Shown here one piece after another: positions 14,474 through 22,419 of a DNA stretch of 22,419 nt; the first letter of the stretch is position 1, and every line of letters begins with the position of its first letter. A model generated the notes under the pieces. The model did not search any database, was not told the origin of the DNA, and worked only from the letters and a program-made list of their open reading frames with translations. Position numbers and translations under genes: made by a program. The stretch covers positions 1 to 22,419 of the forward strand of contig CAUHFD010000018.1 of NCBI GenBank assembly GCA_959605275.1. Direction: 5' to 3'. The DNA is from an uncultured Eubacteriales bacterium. GTDB lineage: Bacteria > Bacillota > Clostridia > Oscillospirales > Ruminococcaceae.

Positions 14474-16138
14474 ATGAAAAGAGTTTTTAATTTGATTTCT
14501 CTGCTTTTGGTTACAGGGATGATATTTTGTTCCTGTACCGGCTGCGGCGGAGGACAGAGCGGTAAAGATAGTAAACATCAATTTGACGAAAATGACGGTC
14601 CTTTGGTGCCATACGAGGAAACCTTGAAGGTTACACAAGTACGGTATCAAAATACCAGTGTTACATATGCACGAGGCGAAGATAAATCGGATAATTTTAT
14701 CCGAGACTTTTTCAAAGAAAAGTTGAATATGGAATGGGAATCTGTTTGGACAACGGATTATAGTTCTTATTTTACGAAACTTAACCTGGATATTGCAGGC
14801 AACGATTTGCCGGATGTTTTTATGGTGGATGGTGCTCAACTGCAAACTTTGATTGAAAATGATCAAATTGAAGATTTGACGGATTATTACGATTATTATG
14901 CTTCCGATCGTTTGAAAGAAAATATTGAATACGGAGATAAAATGTTGTTAGACTTTCCTACTCATGAGGGAAAGCTGTATGGTGTTCCGTTAACTTCCTC
15001 TTATGCAGGTAACACCGGTTTTATGTGGATTCGTACTGATTGGATGAAAAAATTGGGTCTATCAGCACCTACAACGTATCAGGAGCTATGCCAATATATT
15101 GATACTTTGAAAAAGAGCGGCTTGTGTGCCAATAACAGTTCGGGATTCTCTTTTTTAGGCGCCGGTTCGGTTTCTTTTGATTCGATTTCGCAAATGTACG
15201 GTGCCTATTATGATTACTTCGTCAAGGATGAATCTACTAATAAACTAACTTATTCTGGTGTTACCGATAATATGAAGAATGCGCTTAAGGCAATGCAAGA
15301 TATGTTCAAGGCTGGTTTGATTGACTCCGACTGGGCTGCAAAAGGCTCTACGGAAGAAGAAATGATTTCTGTAGGTCAATATGGCATTGTGTTCGGTCAG
15401 TATTACTATCCGGGGTTGCTTTCCGGTAGCTTGCTGAATGATCCTAATGCGGATTGGGAAGCCTTTCCTCTTCCTTCCTTAAATGCTGACAACAAAGCAA
15501 GACCAAAGGGCACCGATTATGTTAATGGGTATGTGGTGGTGCGAAAAGGGTATGAGCATCCGGAAGCTTTGCTGAAATCCATGAATCTGTGGGCAGAGCT
15601 GTGGACAGATGGTGGCGAGTACAATGGATGGCTTGCGGAACGTATGACTACTGATCATAAAACAGTAAAGCTGATTGGAGAGTATGCGCTTCCGTACCAG
15701 TTTGACGGCGTTCTGACGTTTAACAGCATCGGCAAAAGCATTCGTGAGGTGCTTTCTTCTGCTAATCCGGAGACAGAAATTAATAATCATGTATATTCCA
15801 AGATGACCTTTAATTATATTAATGATTATCTGAAAGATCCTAAAAATACTGCCAATATTTCCGGTGAAGGCTGGAAGCTGTATAAGATATACACATCTGC
15901 TGCACCGGTGATGGATCAGTATATGGGTAATTTAAAATTTAATGAATATCATGGCATGTTATCGGAAGATTCTGCTTTCAACAAGGTTACGCTGGACAAG
16001 ATGATGGTGGAATGCTATACGAACATTATTATGGGAGATTCTATTGATACCTTTGATGCCTTTGTAAAAGAATGGTACAAAGAGGGCGGTCAGACAATGT
16101 TGGATGAGGTCAATCAGTGGTATTCCAGTCAATCGTAA
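14474..16138 (+). CDS. ABC importer solute-binding lipoprotein (LplA-type)
   Basis: A 554-residue extracellular sugar-binding protein of a CUT1-type importer. The hydrophobic signal (residues 1-18) is followed by a Cys-rich lipobox region, SCTGCGGG. Cys24 after Thr-Gly is the best candidate for lipid attachment, although Cys at position -3 is unusual. The mature part begins with a charged stretch and contains family-1-type elements such as NDLPDVFMVDGAQLQTLIENDQIEDL and GFMWIRTDWMKKLGL. It ends VNQWYSSQ as in the LplA group. The length near 550 residues fits the Paenibacillus/Clostridia LplA type, larger than UgpB. It is followed after 15 bases by two permease genes. The substrate is probably an oligosaccharide. 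Confidence 0.88.
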   Translation: MKRVFNLISLLLVTGMIFCSCTGCGGGQSGKDSKHQFDENDGPLVPYEETLKVTQVRYQNTSVTYARGEDKSDNFIRDFFKEKLNMEWESVWTTDYSSYFTKLNLDIAGNDLPDVFMVDGAQLQTLIENDQIEDLTDYYDYYASDRLKENIEYGDKMLLDFPTHEGKLYGVPLTSSYAGNTGFMWIRTDWMKKLGLSAPTTYQELCQYIDTLKKSGLCANNSSGFSFLGAGSVSFDSISQMYGAYYDYFVKDESTNKLTYSGVTDNMKNALKAMQDMFKAGLIDSDWAAKGSTEEEMISVGQYGIVFGQYYYPGLLSGSLLNDPNADWEAFPLPSLNADNKARPKGTDYVNGYVVVRKGYEHPEALLKSMNLWAELWTDGGEYNGWLAERMTTDHKTVKLIGEYALPYQFDGVLTFNSIGKSIREVLSSANPETEINNHVYSKMTFNYINDYLKDPKNTANISGEGWKLYKIYTSAAPVMDQYMGNLKFNEYHGMLSEDSAFNKVTLDKMMVECYTNIIMGDSIDTFDAFVKEWYKEGGQTMLDEVNQWYSSQS

Positions 16139-16153
16139 AGCGAGGTTTCTTGA

Positions 16154-17074
16154 ATGCAAGTCAAAGGTAATACTTCCGTTTGGAAGCGAATCAAAAAATC
16201 CCGTCAATTGTACTTGATTATGTTGCCGGCGTTTTTAGCTACCCTGCTGTTTAGTTACGTACCCATGTACGGTATTGTTTTGGCTTTTCAGAAATATAAT
16301 CCTACGAAGAGTATGTTCAATCAGCATTGGGTAGGATTTCGGTATTTTGAGAAGCTGTTTGGGATGGCGGATTTTTACCAAATTCTTGGCAATACACTGG
16401 AGATTGCCTTGCTGAAGATTGTCACGCTGCTGTTTTTTTCACTCCTGTTGGCACTTTTGCTAAACGAGTTGAAAAACCGATATCTGCGCAGCGCGGCACA
16501 GTCACTGATGATTTTTCCGCATTTTTTGTCTTGGATCATTTTGGGAGGTTTAGTAAAATCTGTGTTTGCCAAATATGGAATTGTCAACCAGCTTTTGTTG
16601 AGCCTCGGCATGTCTGAACCCATTTACTTTATGGGAAATGATATATGGTTTCGTGTCATTTTGGTGGTTAGCAATTTGTGGCAGGAGGCAGGTTTTTCTG
16701 CGATCCTTTACAGTGCTGCGATTTCCGGTGTGGATGTTTCACTATATGAAGCGGCAAAGATTGACGGTGCGAATCGTTTACAGCAGACATGGCATATTAC
16801 GTTGAAAAGCATTATGCCCTTTGTTGTTTTGTTAGTAATCCTGAATATGGGAAATATCCTGAATGCGGGATTTGATCAGGTTTTTAATTTATATAACGGC
16901 GTGGTGATGGAATCGTCTGATATTATTGATACCTATGTCTATCGTGTTGGCTTGATGGGCGCTCAGTATTCCTTTGGTACAACGGTCGGCCTCTTTAAAT
17001 CGGTTATTTCTTGTGTTTTGATTGGTTTTTCTTACTGGATTGCTGATAAAAAACTGAAATATCGAGTGTTTTAG
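16154..17074 (+). CDS. ABC sugar importer permease, LplB-type
   Basis: A 306-residue membrane protein with about six hydrophobic helices. The first spans roughly 19-41, with PMYG following it as in LplB-type permeases. The EAA loop that contacts the ATPase is at 198-222 (YEAAKIDGANRLQQTWHITL). It forms a heterodimeric channel with the product of the next gene. GAGG eight bases upstream supports the ATG. No ATPase gene is present in the window. In this transporter class a shared ATPase such as MsmX often serves several importers. Confidence 0.92.
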   Translation: MQVKGNTSVWKRIKKSRQLYLIMLPAFLATLLFSYVPMYGIVLAFQKYNPTKSMFNQHWVGFRYFEKLFGMADFYQILGNTLEIALLKIVTLLFFSLLLALLLNELKNRYLRSAAQSLMIFPHFLSWIILGGLVKSVFAKYGIVNQLLLSLGMSEPIYFMGNDIWFRVILVVSNLWQEAGFSAILYSAAISGVDVSLYEAAKIDGANRLQQTWHITLKSIMPFVVLLVILNMGNILNAGFDQVFNLYNGVVMESSDIIDTYVYRVGLMGAQYSFGTTVGLFKSVISCVLIGFSYWIADKKLKYRVF

Positions 17075-17079
17075 GAGGG
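17073..17079 (+). promoter_or_regulatory. Ribosome binding site that sets the start at 17088
   Basis: AGGAGGG lies 8 bases before ATG 17088 and overlaps the stop codon of the previous gene. A GTG at 17079 in the same frame begins inside this site and can be dismissed as the start. Confidence 0.8.
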
Positions 17080-17087
17080 TGAACGGT

Positions 17088-17969
17088 ATGAAAAAAAACA
17101 GAATCAAGGATTCCATCTCCTATCGTGTTTTCAGTGTGGTTAACGGCTGTTTTCTGACTCTGTTGGCGCTGTTGTGTGTTATTCCCTTTGTTCATATACT
17201 GGCAGTTTCTTTTAGCGATGCCGCTTCCACTGCCGCCAATTCTGTAGGTTTGCTTCCGGTGGGATTTCATCTGGATGCCTTCCAGACGGTATTGACCGAT
17301 GTTACTGTGTATCGAGCATTCGGCATTACTTTATTGCGTATGGTGTTGGGGACGGCTTGGAGCATGTTGCTTACTATATCGGCTGCATATCCTCTGTCAT
17401 TTTCCAAAAAAGATTTCTTTGGGAGGCAGTTCTTTGTTGTCATATTCTTCGTCTCGATGTTGTTTAGCGGAGGTATCATTCCTTACTATATTCTGATTAA
17501 GGATTTGGGACTGGTTAACACTATTGGAGCGTTGGTACTCGGCGGAGTGCCGGTAGGTAATATGATTATTCTGATGAATTTCTTTCGAATGCTGCCGTCA
17601 GCCGTGTTAGAATCAGCTTTTTTAGATGGTGCTTCGCATTTCCAAGTTCTGATTAAAATTTATCTGCCGATGTCAAAGCCGTCTATTGCTACGCTGTCTT
17701 TGCTGTGCTTGGTGGGACATTGGAACGATTGGTTTAGTGGACTCATCTATATGAAAGATATGGATATGTACCCCTTGCAAACCTATATCTACAATGCGTT
17801 GCAAAAGACAGGTACATACACCGACGCAGTGACAGGAATCGCCGGTGCACCTAGACAGGCGATAAATGCTGCGTTGATTGTATTGTCTATTATTCCGGTT
17901 ATCGTGGTTTTTCCTTTGTTACAGCGACATATTAAGGATGGCATGGTGTTGGGAGCAGTAAAAGAATAA
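17088..17969 (+). CDS. ABC sugar importer permease, LplC/YtcP-type
   Basis: The second membrane subunit, 293 residues and about six helices. The N-terminus has VIPFVHILAVSFSD after the first helix, typical of the YtcP/LplC group. The EAA loop is at 175-198 (ESAFLDGASHFQVLIKIYLP). The C-terminus ends QRHIKDGMVLGAVKE, the usual RYFVKGxMIGAVKG-like ending of this group. It pairs with the upstream permease, 13 bases away, and with the solute-binding lipoprotein. Confidence 0.92.
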   Translation: MKKNRIKDSISYRVFSVVNGCFLTLLALLCVIPFVHILAVSFSDAASTAANSVGLLPVGFHLDAFQTVLTDVTVYRAFGITLLRMVLGTAWSMLLTISAAYPLSFSKKDFFGRQFFVVIFFVSMLFSGGIIPYYILIKDLGLVNTIGALVLGGVPVGNMIILMNFFRMLPSAVLESAFLDGASHFQVLIKIYLPMSKPSIATLSLLCLVGHWNDWFSGLIYMKDMDMYPLQTYIYNALQKTGTYTDAVTGIAGAPRQAINAALIVLSIIPVIVVFPLLQRHIKDGMVLGAVKE

Positions 17970-17987
17970 TTATAATAGGAGTAAAGT

Positions 17988-20153
17988 ATGAAAATACAAT
18001 TAAAAAAAGGCTGGGGTGTCATTCAGGACATTCATGAGCTTGGTGAGTTTTATCAGATGTATAAAGCGGATTTTGATCCTTTAATGTTTGGATTGCCAAA
18101 AATGACAGCTACACCGCCCTGGCAGCCAATTGATCGTCTGGAACACTTGCAGCTTACGCTGGCGGATAATCCTTATTATGGATTCGGTATGCGGCAGTTC
18201 AATGAACATCCTTGGTGGTATCGGAATATCTTTGATATGCCCAATCGGGATGAATATGCAGTATTGACCTTTAAAGGTGTAGATTACTTTGCTGATGTGT
18301 GGCTAAATGAAACCTATCTGGGAAGTCACGAGGGTTATCAAAATCCGTTTACCTTTGAGGTCGGGCACTTACTGAAAGACAAAGACAATCTGTTGGTTGT
18401 TAAAGTGCGTGCGCCGTGGGAAAATAACATTATGCCCGGTCTGGCTAATGATCGTTTTTTACATTTGATTCGTGATCAGATGAAGGGGACTTATGAACAT
18501 TCGGACACCTTCATTCCCCGTGATGTGAACCCGATAGGTATTTGGAATGATGTGGAAATGGAAACGTATAGTGGTTTCCGGCTGGCACAGACTCCATCCG
18601 TAGTCAGCACATTGAATGAGGATTTCAGTCATGCGGATGTAAAGGCAGAATATAAGATTATCAGCCACCGAAACATCAGTGTAGATTATCGTCTTAGTAT
18701 TCGTTTGCTGGGAGAGCCACAGGTCTGTGATGAAAAAACCGGCACGATTGAATTAAAAGAGGGCACTACATTGCTTAGTGAACTGCTTATGGTGGAAAAT
18801 CCCAAGTTGTGGACGGTTTGGGATTGGGGATACCCATATCGGTATACTGTCACTTTGACGATCGAGATTGACGGGAAATCGTTATTGAAATCTGAGCAGA
18901 ATATTGGCATTCGAAAAATTGATCTGGTCCGTACACCAGACGAAATGTACTATATCTTAAACGGAGAAAAAATCTATTTACGCGGAGCGACATATTTTCC
19001 GGATACATATATTTCTGCCAATTCTCCTGCTTTGTATCATCGTGATATTACTAATGCCAAGGCTTGCGGGTTGAATACTTGGCGCATTCATGTGCATGTA
19101 GAAAAAGATTGCTTTTATGATATGTGTGATGAAGCCGGCATTTTGCTGATGCAAGATTCTGATTTCAATTGGACTCATCCTACCACAGAAGAATGGACGG
19201 AGCGTGCATTGAAAATTTTCGGTGATACGGTCATTCGGCTGAAAAATCATCCTTGCATTTTCTCTTGGGTGTTGTTAAATGAAGCTCGACAGGATAGTTA
19301 TATCACAGAGCGTCCTGGTCCTCAGATGATGGAACTTATTGCGCAATTGGACCCGCAGCGCCCCTATATTCTAAATTCTTGGGCCGCCAACGATCTTTAT
19401 AGCGGTGACAGCCATAATTACGAAGGCTCTCTTCATGGAATACATACTCACTATACCAATATTTTTGATTGGCAAGAAAAATTCAACACTGAATTCGGTA
19501 TGGATGCACCTCCGGTATATTCCACCTTGCGGGATGACCCGGAAATTATTCAGATTCTCGGCAAAGTAAATGATGGTGTTGATCGTATCCACGAGTATCA
19601 GTACAGATACATTAAATATTTTATTGAGCATTATCGTTTGCATAAGTTTAGCCCTTGCGGCGGACATTATCAATTTTTATTTACCGATGTAGCTCCTACC
19701 AGTCACTTTGGCGTATATGATCGTCGGGGAGTCCCAAAACTGGGACAGAAAGCGATGGCTGAAAGTAATCAACCAATTGCTGTGATTATGGAAGCAAAAC
19801 GGTATGAACCGGTGTCTATTCATTTAGTGAATGATACGCTGAAGTCTTTGGGTAAGGTGTCGGTTCGCTGTTTGGTGACCGACGAATCGCTCAACACAGT
19901 TCACGAAGCTTGTTATGAGGTTGAAGCGCCGAAAAACTGTAATATTCGTGTGTCAGATCTTCATTTTGCTGTGGAAAAAGAGAAAGAGTATACAGTTCGG
20001 CTGACGGTGACCTCAAAAGAGGGAGAACTGATTACTGAAAATCTATATGTAAAAGCTTTTAATCATCCAGAGCATGTTCCGGGACACCCATACCAGATGC
20101 ATCACGGTTTGGCATTGCGCGCATACTGGGCATGGCTCGAAGATGAAAAATAA
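17988..20153 (+). CDS. GH2 family beta-glycosidase
   Basis: A 721-residue cytoplasmic enzyme without signal peptide. It has the GH2 order: sugar-binding jelly roll (about 45-195, with WWYRNIFDMP and GVDYFADVWLNETYLGSHEG), Ig-like domain (about 200-310), and TIM barrel (about 315-600, entered by NGEKIYLRGATYFPD). Glu432 in SWVLLNEARQD fits the acid/base and Glu502 in FNTEFGMDAPP the nucleophile; their spacing of 70 residues is normal. A further beta-domain ends the protein. Specificity among beta-galactosidase, beta-glucuronidase and beta-mannosidase cannot be read safely. The position just after the importer genes suggests it acts on imported fragments. AGGAG seven bases before the ATG supports the start. 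Confidence 0.88.
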   Translation: MKIQLKKGWGVIQDIHELGEFYQMYKADFDPLMFGLPKMTATPPWQPIDRLEHLQLTLADNPYYGFGMRQFNEHPWWYRNIFDMPNRDEYAVLTFKGVDYFADVWLNETYLGSHEGYQNPFTFEVGHLLKDKDNLLVVKVRAPWENNIMPGLANDRFLHLIRDQMKGTYEHSDTFIPRDVNPIGIWNDVEMETYSGFRLAQTPSVVSTLNEDFSHADVKAEYKIISHRNISVDYRLSIRLLGEPQVCDEKTGTIELKEGTTLLSELLMVENPKLWTVWDWGYPYRYTVTLTIEIDGKSLLKSEQNIGIRKIDLVRTPDEMYYILNGEKIYLRGATYFPDTYISANSPALYHRDITNAKACGLNTWRIHVHVEKDCFYDMCDEAGILLMQDSDFNWTHPTTEEWTERALKIFGDTVIRLKNHPCIFSWVLLNEARQDSYITERPGPQMMELIAQLDPQRPYILNSWAANDLYSGDSHNYEGSLHGIHTHYTNIFDWQEKFNTEFGMDAPPVYSTLRDDPEIIQILGKVNDGVDRIHEYQYRYIKYFIEHYRLHKFSPCGGHYQFLFTDVAPTSHFGVYDRRGVPKLGQKAMAESNQPIAVIMEAKRYEPVSIHLVNDTLKSLGKVSVRCLVTDESLNTVHEACYEVEAPKNCNIRVSDLHFAVEKEKEYTVRLTVTSKEGELITENLYVKAFNHPEHVPGHPYQMHHGLALRAYWAWLEDEK

Positions 20154-20157
20154 TATT

Positions 20158-20163
20158 AGGAGG
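20158..20163 (+). promoter_or_regulatory. Ribosome binding site of the first surface protein gene
   Basis: A full AGGAGG sits 8 bases before ATG 20172 and directly after the GH2 stop codon at 20153. This is consistent with high translation of the surface protein from the operon mRNA. Confidence 0.7.
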
Positions 20164-20171
20164 ATCAAACA

Positions 20172-21491
20172 ATGCAAATTCTAAGCAAAAAAATCATATC
20201 TTTTTTGATGGCTGTTATGATGTTATCGATGATGTTCATATCGATGCAGGCAAGTGCTTCTGTGGTTGTTAAGTCTCTTACCACAGATATTACCTTGGCA
20301 GGAGAAGCTAATGTCCCTGATTCTACCATTTCCATGCCCGGCGGGTGGGCTGGTATGAGAATTACAGTAGGTGAGAAGGATTTGGTGGTTACTCACTTGG
20401 GACGTATTTACGCACAAGGCAGCAATGCTACCCATAACTTCTTTATTGCCAATCTGGATGGCTCTATTGTGAAAGATGGTATTCAAAGCGTAGCCAATGC
20501 TGATGCACCGATAGATCAGTTTCTGTATGCGGAGATTCCCGGTAAAGTGACTTTACAGGCGAACGCTTCTTATTATATTATGTCTGACTACTGGGGAGCT
20601 ACCGACAAATTTTATGCAGGTTCTACTGCCGTCACAACTGATGCAGCCAGCATTGACGGTATTGTAATTTTAGGAGCAACCTATGATTTTCATGCCGCTG
20701 CCGGAATTGGCTGGGGTCCATTGGACTTGAAATATGAAGAAGAGGAATCTGCAACAGATACTACTTCTACTGTTTCTACCACCGATTCTTCTACCACTTC
20801 CGTCCTGGATCCTTCTACTCCTTCCGTTACAGATCCTTCTACTATTTCCACAGCAACATCTTCTGCTACAAATAAAGTTGTAAAAGAATCCATTGTTGAT
20901 TTCACGAAATCTGTCACGGTGGGTGGCGAGGGTAACGTGGCCGGCTCTAATGTAAAAATGCCTGCAGGTTGGGCCGGTATGCGTATCACGATTGGAGATA
21001 AAGATGTGAAAGTCACTTCGTTGGGCAGATGGCATACTCCAGAAAGTGCGGCAGAACATAACTTCTTGATTGCTACTGTTGATGGCGAATTAGTGCTGGA
21101 TTATGGTAAGGCAATTGCAAAAGCAAAAACCGGGGTCAAAGATGGTTTTGTTTACGGCGACATTGAAGGCGGTATTGTGTTAAAAGCTAATACAACTTAC
21201 TATATTGTTTCTGACTATTGGGGAGAAACTGATAAATTTTATTCTGCTTCCCAACAAGTGACTACCGATGTTGCTACTTTGGATGGTATTGTAATTTTGA
21301 ATGCTTCCAACGAGTATGATTTTTATGAGGCTGCCGGCACTGGCTGGGGTCCATTGACCTTCCGATATGTCGTGGAAATTCCTGTTACCGGAGACAATAG
21401 TAACTGGATGATTGCGGTTGTTGTGATATTGCTATCGGCTATTGCTGTCGCTACACTGGGATTTTACAGCAAAAAGGTATTTGATCGTTAA
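20172..21491 (+). CDS. Surface protein with two copies of an unassigned beta-rich domain and sortase-like anchor
   Basis: A 439-residue exported protein of unknown function. The signal peptide probably ends after QASA (near residue 29). Two homologous domains follow, about 35-188 and 240-400. Each has GWAGMRIT(V/I)G(E/D)KD, a LGR motif, a His-Asn-Phe element, SDYWG.TDKFY and DGIVIL, and closes with GWGPL. The Thr- and Ser-rich linker at 189-234 contains an eight-residue repeat beginning DPST. The C-terminus has IPVTGD (403-408), a hydrophobic helix (411-430) and the basic tail KKVFDR, the layout of a sortase-type cell-wall anchor with a non-canonical motif. The domains resemble jelly-roll modules attached to secreted glycosidases, so glycan binding is a reasonable guess (inference). 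It is followed 26 bases later by a shorter paralogue. Confidence 0.75.
   Translation: MQILSKKIISFLMAVMMLSMMFISMQASASVVVKSLTTDITLAGEANVPDSTISMPGGWAGMRITVGEKDLVVTHLGRIYAQGSNATHNFFIANLDGSIVKDGIQSVANADAPIDQFLYAEIPGKVTLQANASYYIMSDYWGATDKFYAGSTAVTTDAASIDGIVILGATYDFHAAAGIGWGPLDLKYEEEESATDTTSTVSTTDSSTTSVLDPSTPSVTDPSTISTATSSATNKVVKESIVDFTKSVTVGGEGNVAGSNVKMPAGWAGMRITIGDKDVKVTSLGRWHTPESAAEHNFLIATVDGELVLDYGKAIAKAKTGVKDGFVYGDIEGGIVLKANTTYYIVSDYWGETDKFYSASQQVTTDVATLDGIVILNASNEYDFYEAAGTGWGPLTFRYVVEIPVTGDNSNWMIAVVVILLSAIAVATLGFYSKKVFDR
20808..20855 (+). repeat. Short coding repeat in the surface protein linker
   Basis: GATCCTTCTACT occurs at 20808-20819 and again at 20832-20843. The 24-base period encodes DPSTPSVT and DPSTISTA. 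It lies in the low-complexity Thr/Ser linker between the two domains. Confidence 0.5.
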
Positions 21492-21517
21492 GTTTAGAGA
21501 AAACAAGGAGAATCTAT

Positions 21518-22306
21518 ATGAAACGTTTTATAAAAATTTCGGCACTGATGCTGGTTATGACAATGGCTTTCGCAGTAACGATGTTGTCAGCATCTGCTGC
21601 CAAACCGGGTAAAAGTGGAATTGTAAACATCGAGCTGAAAGGTGAAAAAAATGTTGAGGGAGATACATCGCCCATCGAAGTTGGATGGGCAGGGGCGGCT
21701 ATCAAGATAGGAAGCAAAGATATTACGGTTACGGGTGTCGGTAGAATGTTTTTCTCGGCAGCCAATATCAATCATGCGTTTTTGATTACTGACTCGGAAG
21801 GGGCTTTGGTGCTTTCAGGCGTCACTGTGCAGGGATACGAGGATTCGGTTGACGGAAATTTCGAATATGCTTATTTGGAAAAATCGGAATATGTTACATT
21901 GAAAGCAGGAAATACTTATTATCTCTGCTCTGATTTTTATGGTCCGATGGATAAGTTTTATGAAGCGTCCACAGTTACTACCACAGGAGATTTCGAATTT
22001 ATCGGTAAAGTTAATCTGAAATCAGATGGTTCTTGGGCATATGCAGAGGCAAAAGGTATTGACTATCTGCCGGTTGACATTTTATACATGATAGATGGTG
22101 AGGCTGAGACAACCACGAGCACCACTATCTCCGAAAACAACGAGACTGATAAGACGGAATTGTCCTCGACGAATAAGACAGATACATCTGAGAATGCCGG
22201 TTCACAGTTTCCGATTATTCCAGTAGCGGTTGGTGTTGCTACAGTGATTGTTGTGGCGGTTGCTGTCGTTGTTTTGGTTTCAAAGAAGAAAAAGAAAACA
22301 GAATAA
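21518..22306 (+). CDS. Membrane-anchored single-domain paralogue of the preceding surface protein
   Basis: A 262-residue exported protein of unknown function. The signal peptide ends near SASAA (about residue 28). One copy of the domain (about 34-190) is related to both copies in the preceding gene: VGWAGAAIKIGSKDITVT, a GR motif, INHAFLI, SDFYGPMDKFYEAST and FIGKVNL. A Thr-, Ser- and Glu-rich linker spans about 190-228. A hydrophobic segment at 232-255 is followed by KKKKK. No LPxTG-like motif precedes it, so it probably stays in the membrane and is not linked to the wall. GGAG eight to eleven bases upstream supports the start. It is the last gene before a stem-loop. With its neighbour it looks like a tandem duplication followed by divergence of domain number and anchor. 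Confidence 0.72.
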   Translation: MKRFIKISALMLVMTMAFAVTMLSASAAKPGKSGIVNIELKGEKNVEGDTSPIEVGWAGAAIKIGSKDITVTGVGRMFFSAANINHAFLITDSEGALVLSGVTVQGYEDSVDGNFEYAYLEKSEYVTLKAGNTYYLCSDFYGPMDKFYEASTVTTTGDFEFIGKVNLKSDGSWAYAEAKGIDYLPVDILYMIDGEAETTTSTTISENNETDKTELSSTNKTDTSENAGSQFPIIPVAVGVATVIVVAVAVVVLVSKKKKKTE

Positions 22307-22319
22307 TTGTAAACGTCAA

Positions 22320-22358
22320 ACACGATCGTGAGAGGAATCTTGCGGTCGTGTAGGTTTT
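22320..22358 (+). terminator. Probable terminator of the transport operon
   Basis: A stem of about 14 pairs, including three wobble pairs, runs from ACACGATCG (22320-22328) to CGGTCGTGT (22343-22351). It has a GGAA loop at 22334-22337 and is followed by GG and TTTT. The T-run is short, so efficiency may be moderate. It lies 13 bases after the last stop codon. Confidence 0.6.
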
Positions 22359-22378
22359 GAAACAAGTTTTCTCTCTTT

Positions 22379-22402
22379 GATATTGAAAATTTTCATAATA
22401 TC
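22379..22402. repeat. AT-rich near-palindrome at the window end
   Basis: GATATT (22379-22384) pairs with AATATC (22397-22402), and GAAAA pairs with TTTTC inside. It is AT-rich and could be chance. No gene start is visible after it within the window. Confidence 0.3.
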
Positions 22403-22419
22403 TGAAGAAAAGATTCGGA

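Noticed and set aside
22311..22324. Possible catabolite repression (cre-like) site TGTAAACGTCAAAC
   Set aside because: Only the left half fits the consensus, and the position after the last gene of the operon makes a role unlikely.

Overview
The window is a glycan-foraging locus from a Gram-positive, moderately AT-rich member of the Bacillota, most likely a gut-type Clostridia. The evidence is the strong AGGAGG-type ribosome binding sites, lipoprotein signal peptides, an LplABC-type sugar importer, a sortase-like IPVTGD surface anchor and a YesN-type AraC regulator. No rRNA, tRNA, CRISPR array or recognisable insertion sequence was seen.

Layout. (1) 1-99 is the last 32 codons of an unidentified gene, followed by a 255-base gap with a long inverted repeat. 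(2) 355-8368 is a tight forward operon of four glycosidase-type genes: a GH29 alpha-L-fucosidase, a GH31 alpha-glycosidase, a lipoprotein with a right-handed parallel beta-helix resembling GH141, and a GH151-type (GHL6-like) alpha-L-fucosidase candidate. (3) 8369-8873 is a gene-free convergent region with stem-loops and a strong terminator at 8601-8647. (4) 8874-10469, reverse strand, encodes an AraC-type regulator with a degenerate receiver domain. (5) 10470-10874 is a divergent control region with two good sigma-A-type promoters back to back. The regulator transcript would carry a roughly 250-base leader packed with four consecutive hairpin structures. (6) 10875-22306 is a long forward operon: an unassigned clan GH-A-like lipoprotein, a ketose 3-epimerase, an L-fucose-isomerase-like protein, a solute-binding lipoprotein, two permeases, a GH2 enzyme and two paralogous surface proteins. 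It ends with a stem-loop at 22320-22351.

How the parts may fit together (inference). Surface proteins carrying three copies of one beta-rich domain, plus two lipid-anchored enzymes, would hold and trim a fucosylated glycan outside the cell. The binding protein and permeases, powered by an ATPase encoded elsewhere, would import fragments. Cytoplasmic GH29, GH151, GH31 and GH2 enzymes would dismantle them. The isomerase and epimerase would process the released sugar, plausibly L-fucose. The AraC protein is the obvious candidate regulator.

The most novel elements are the structured leader of the regulator and the paralogous surface-protein pair. All functions are read from sequence patterns without database searches.
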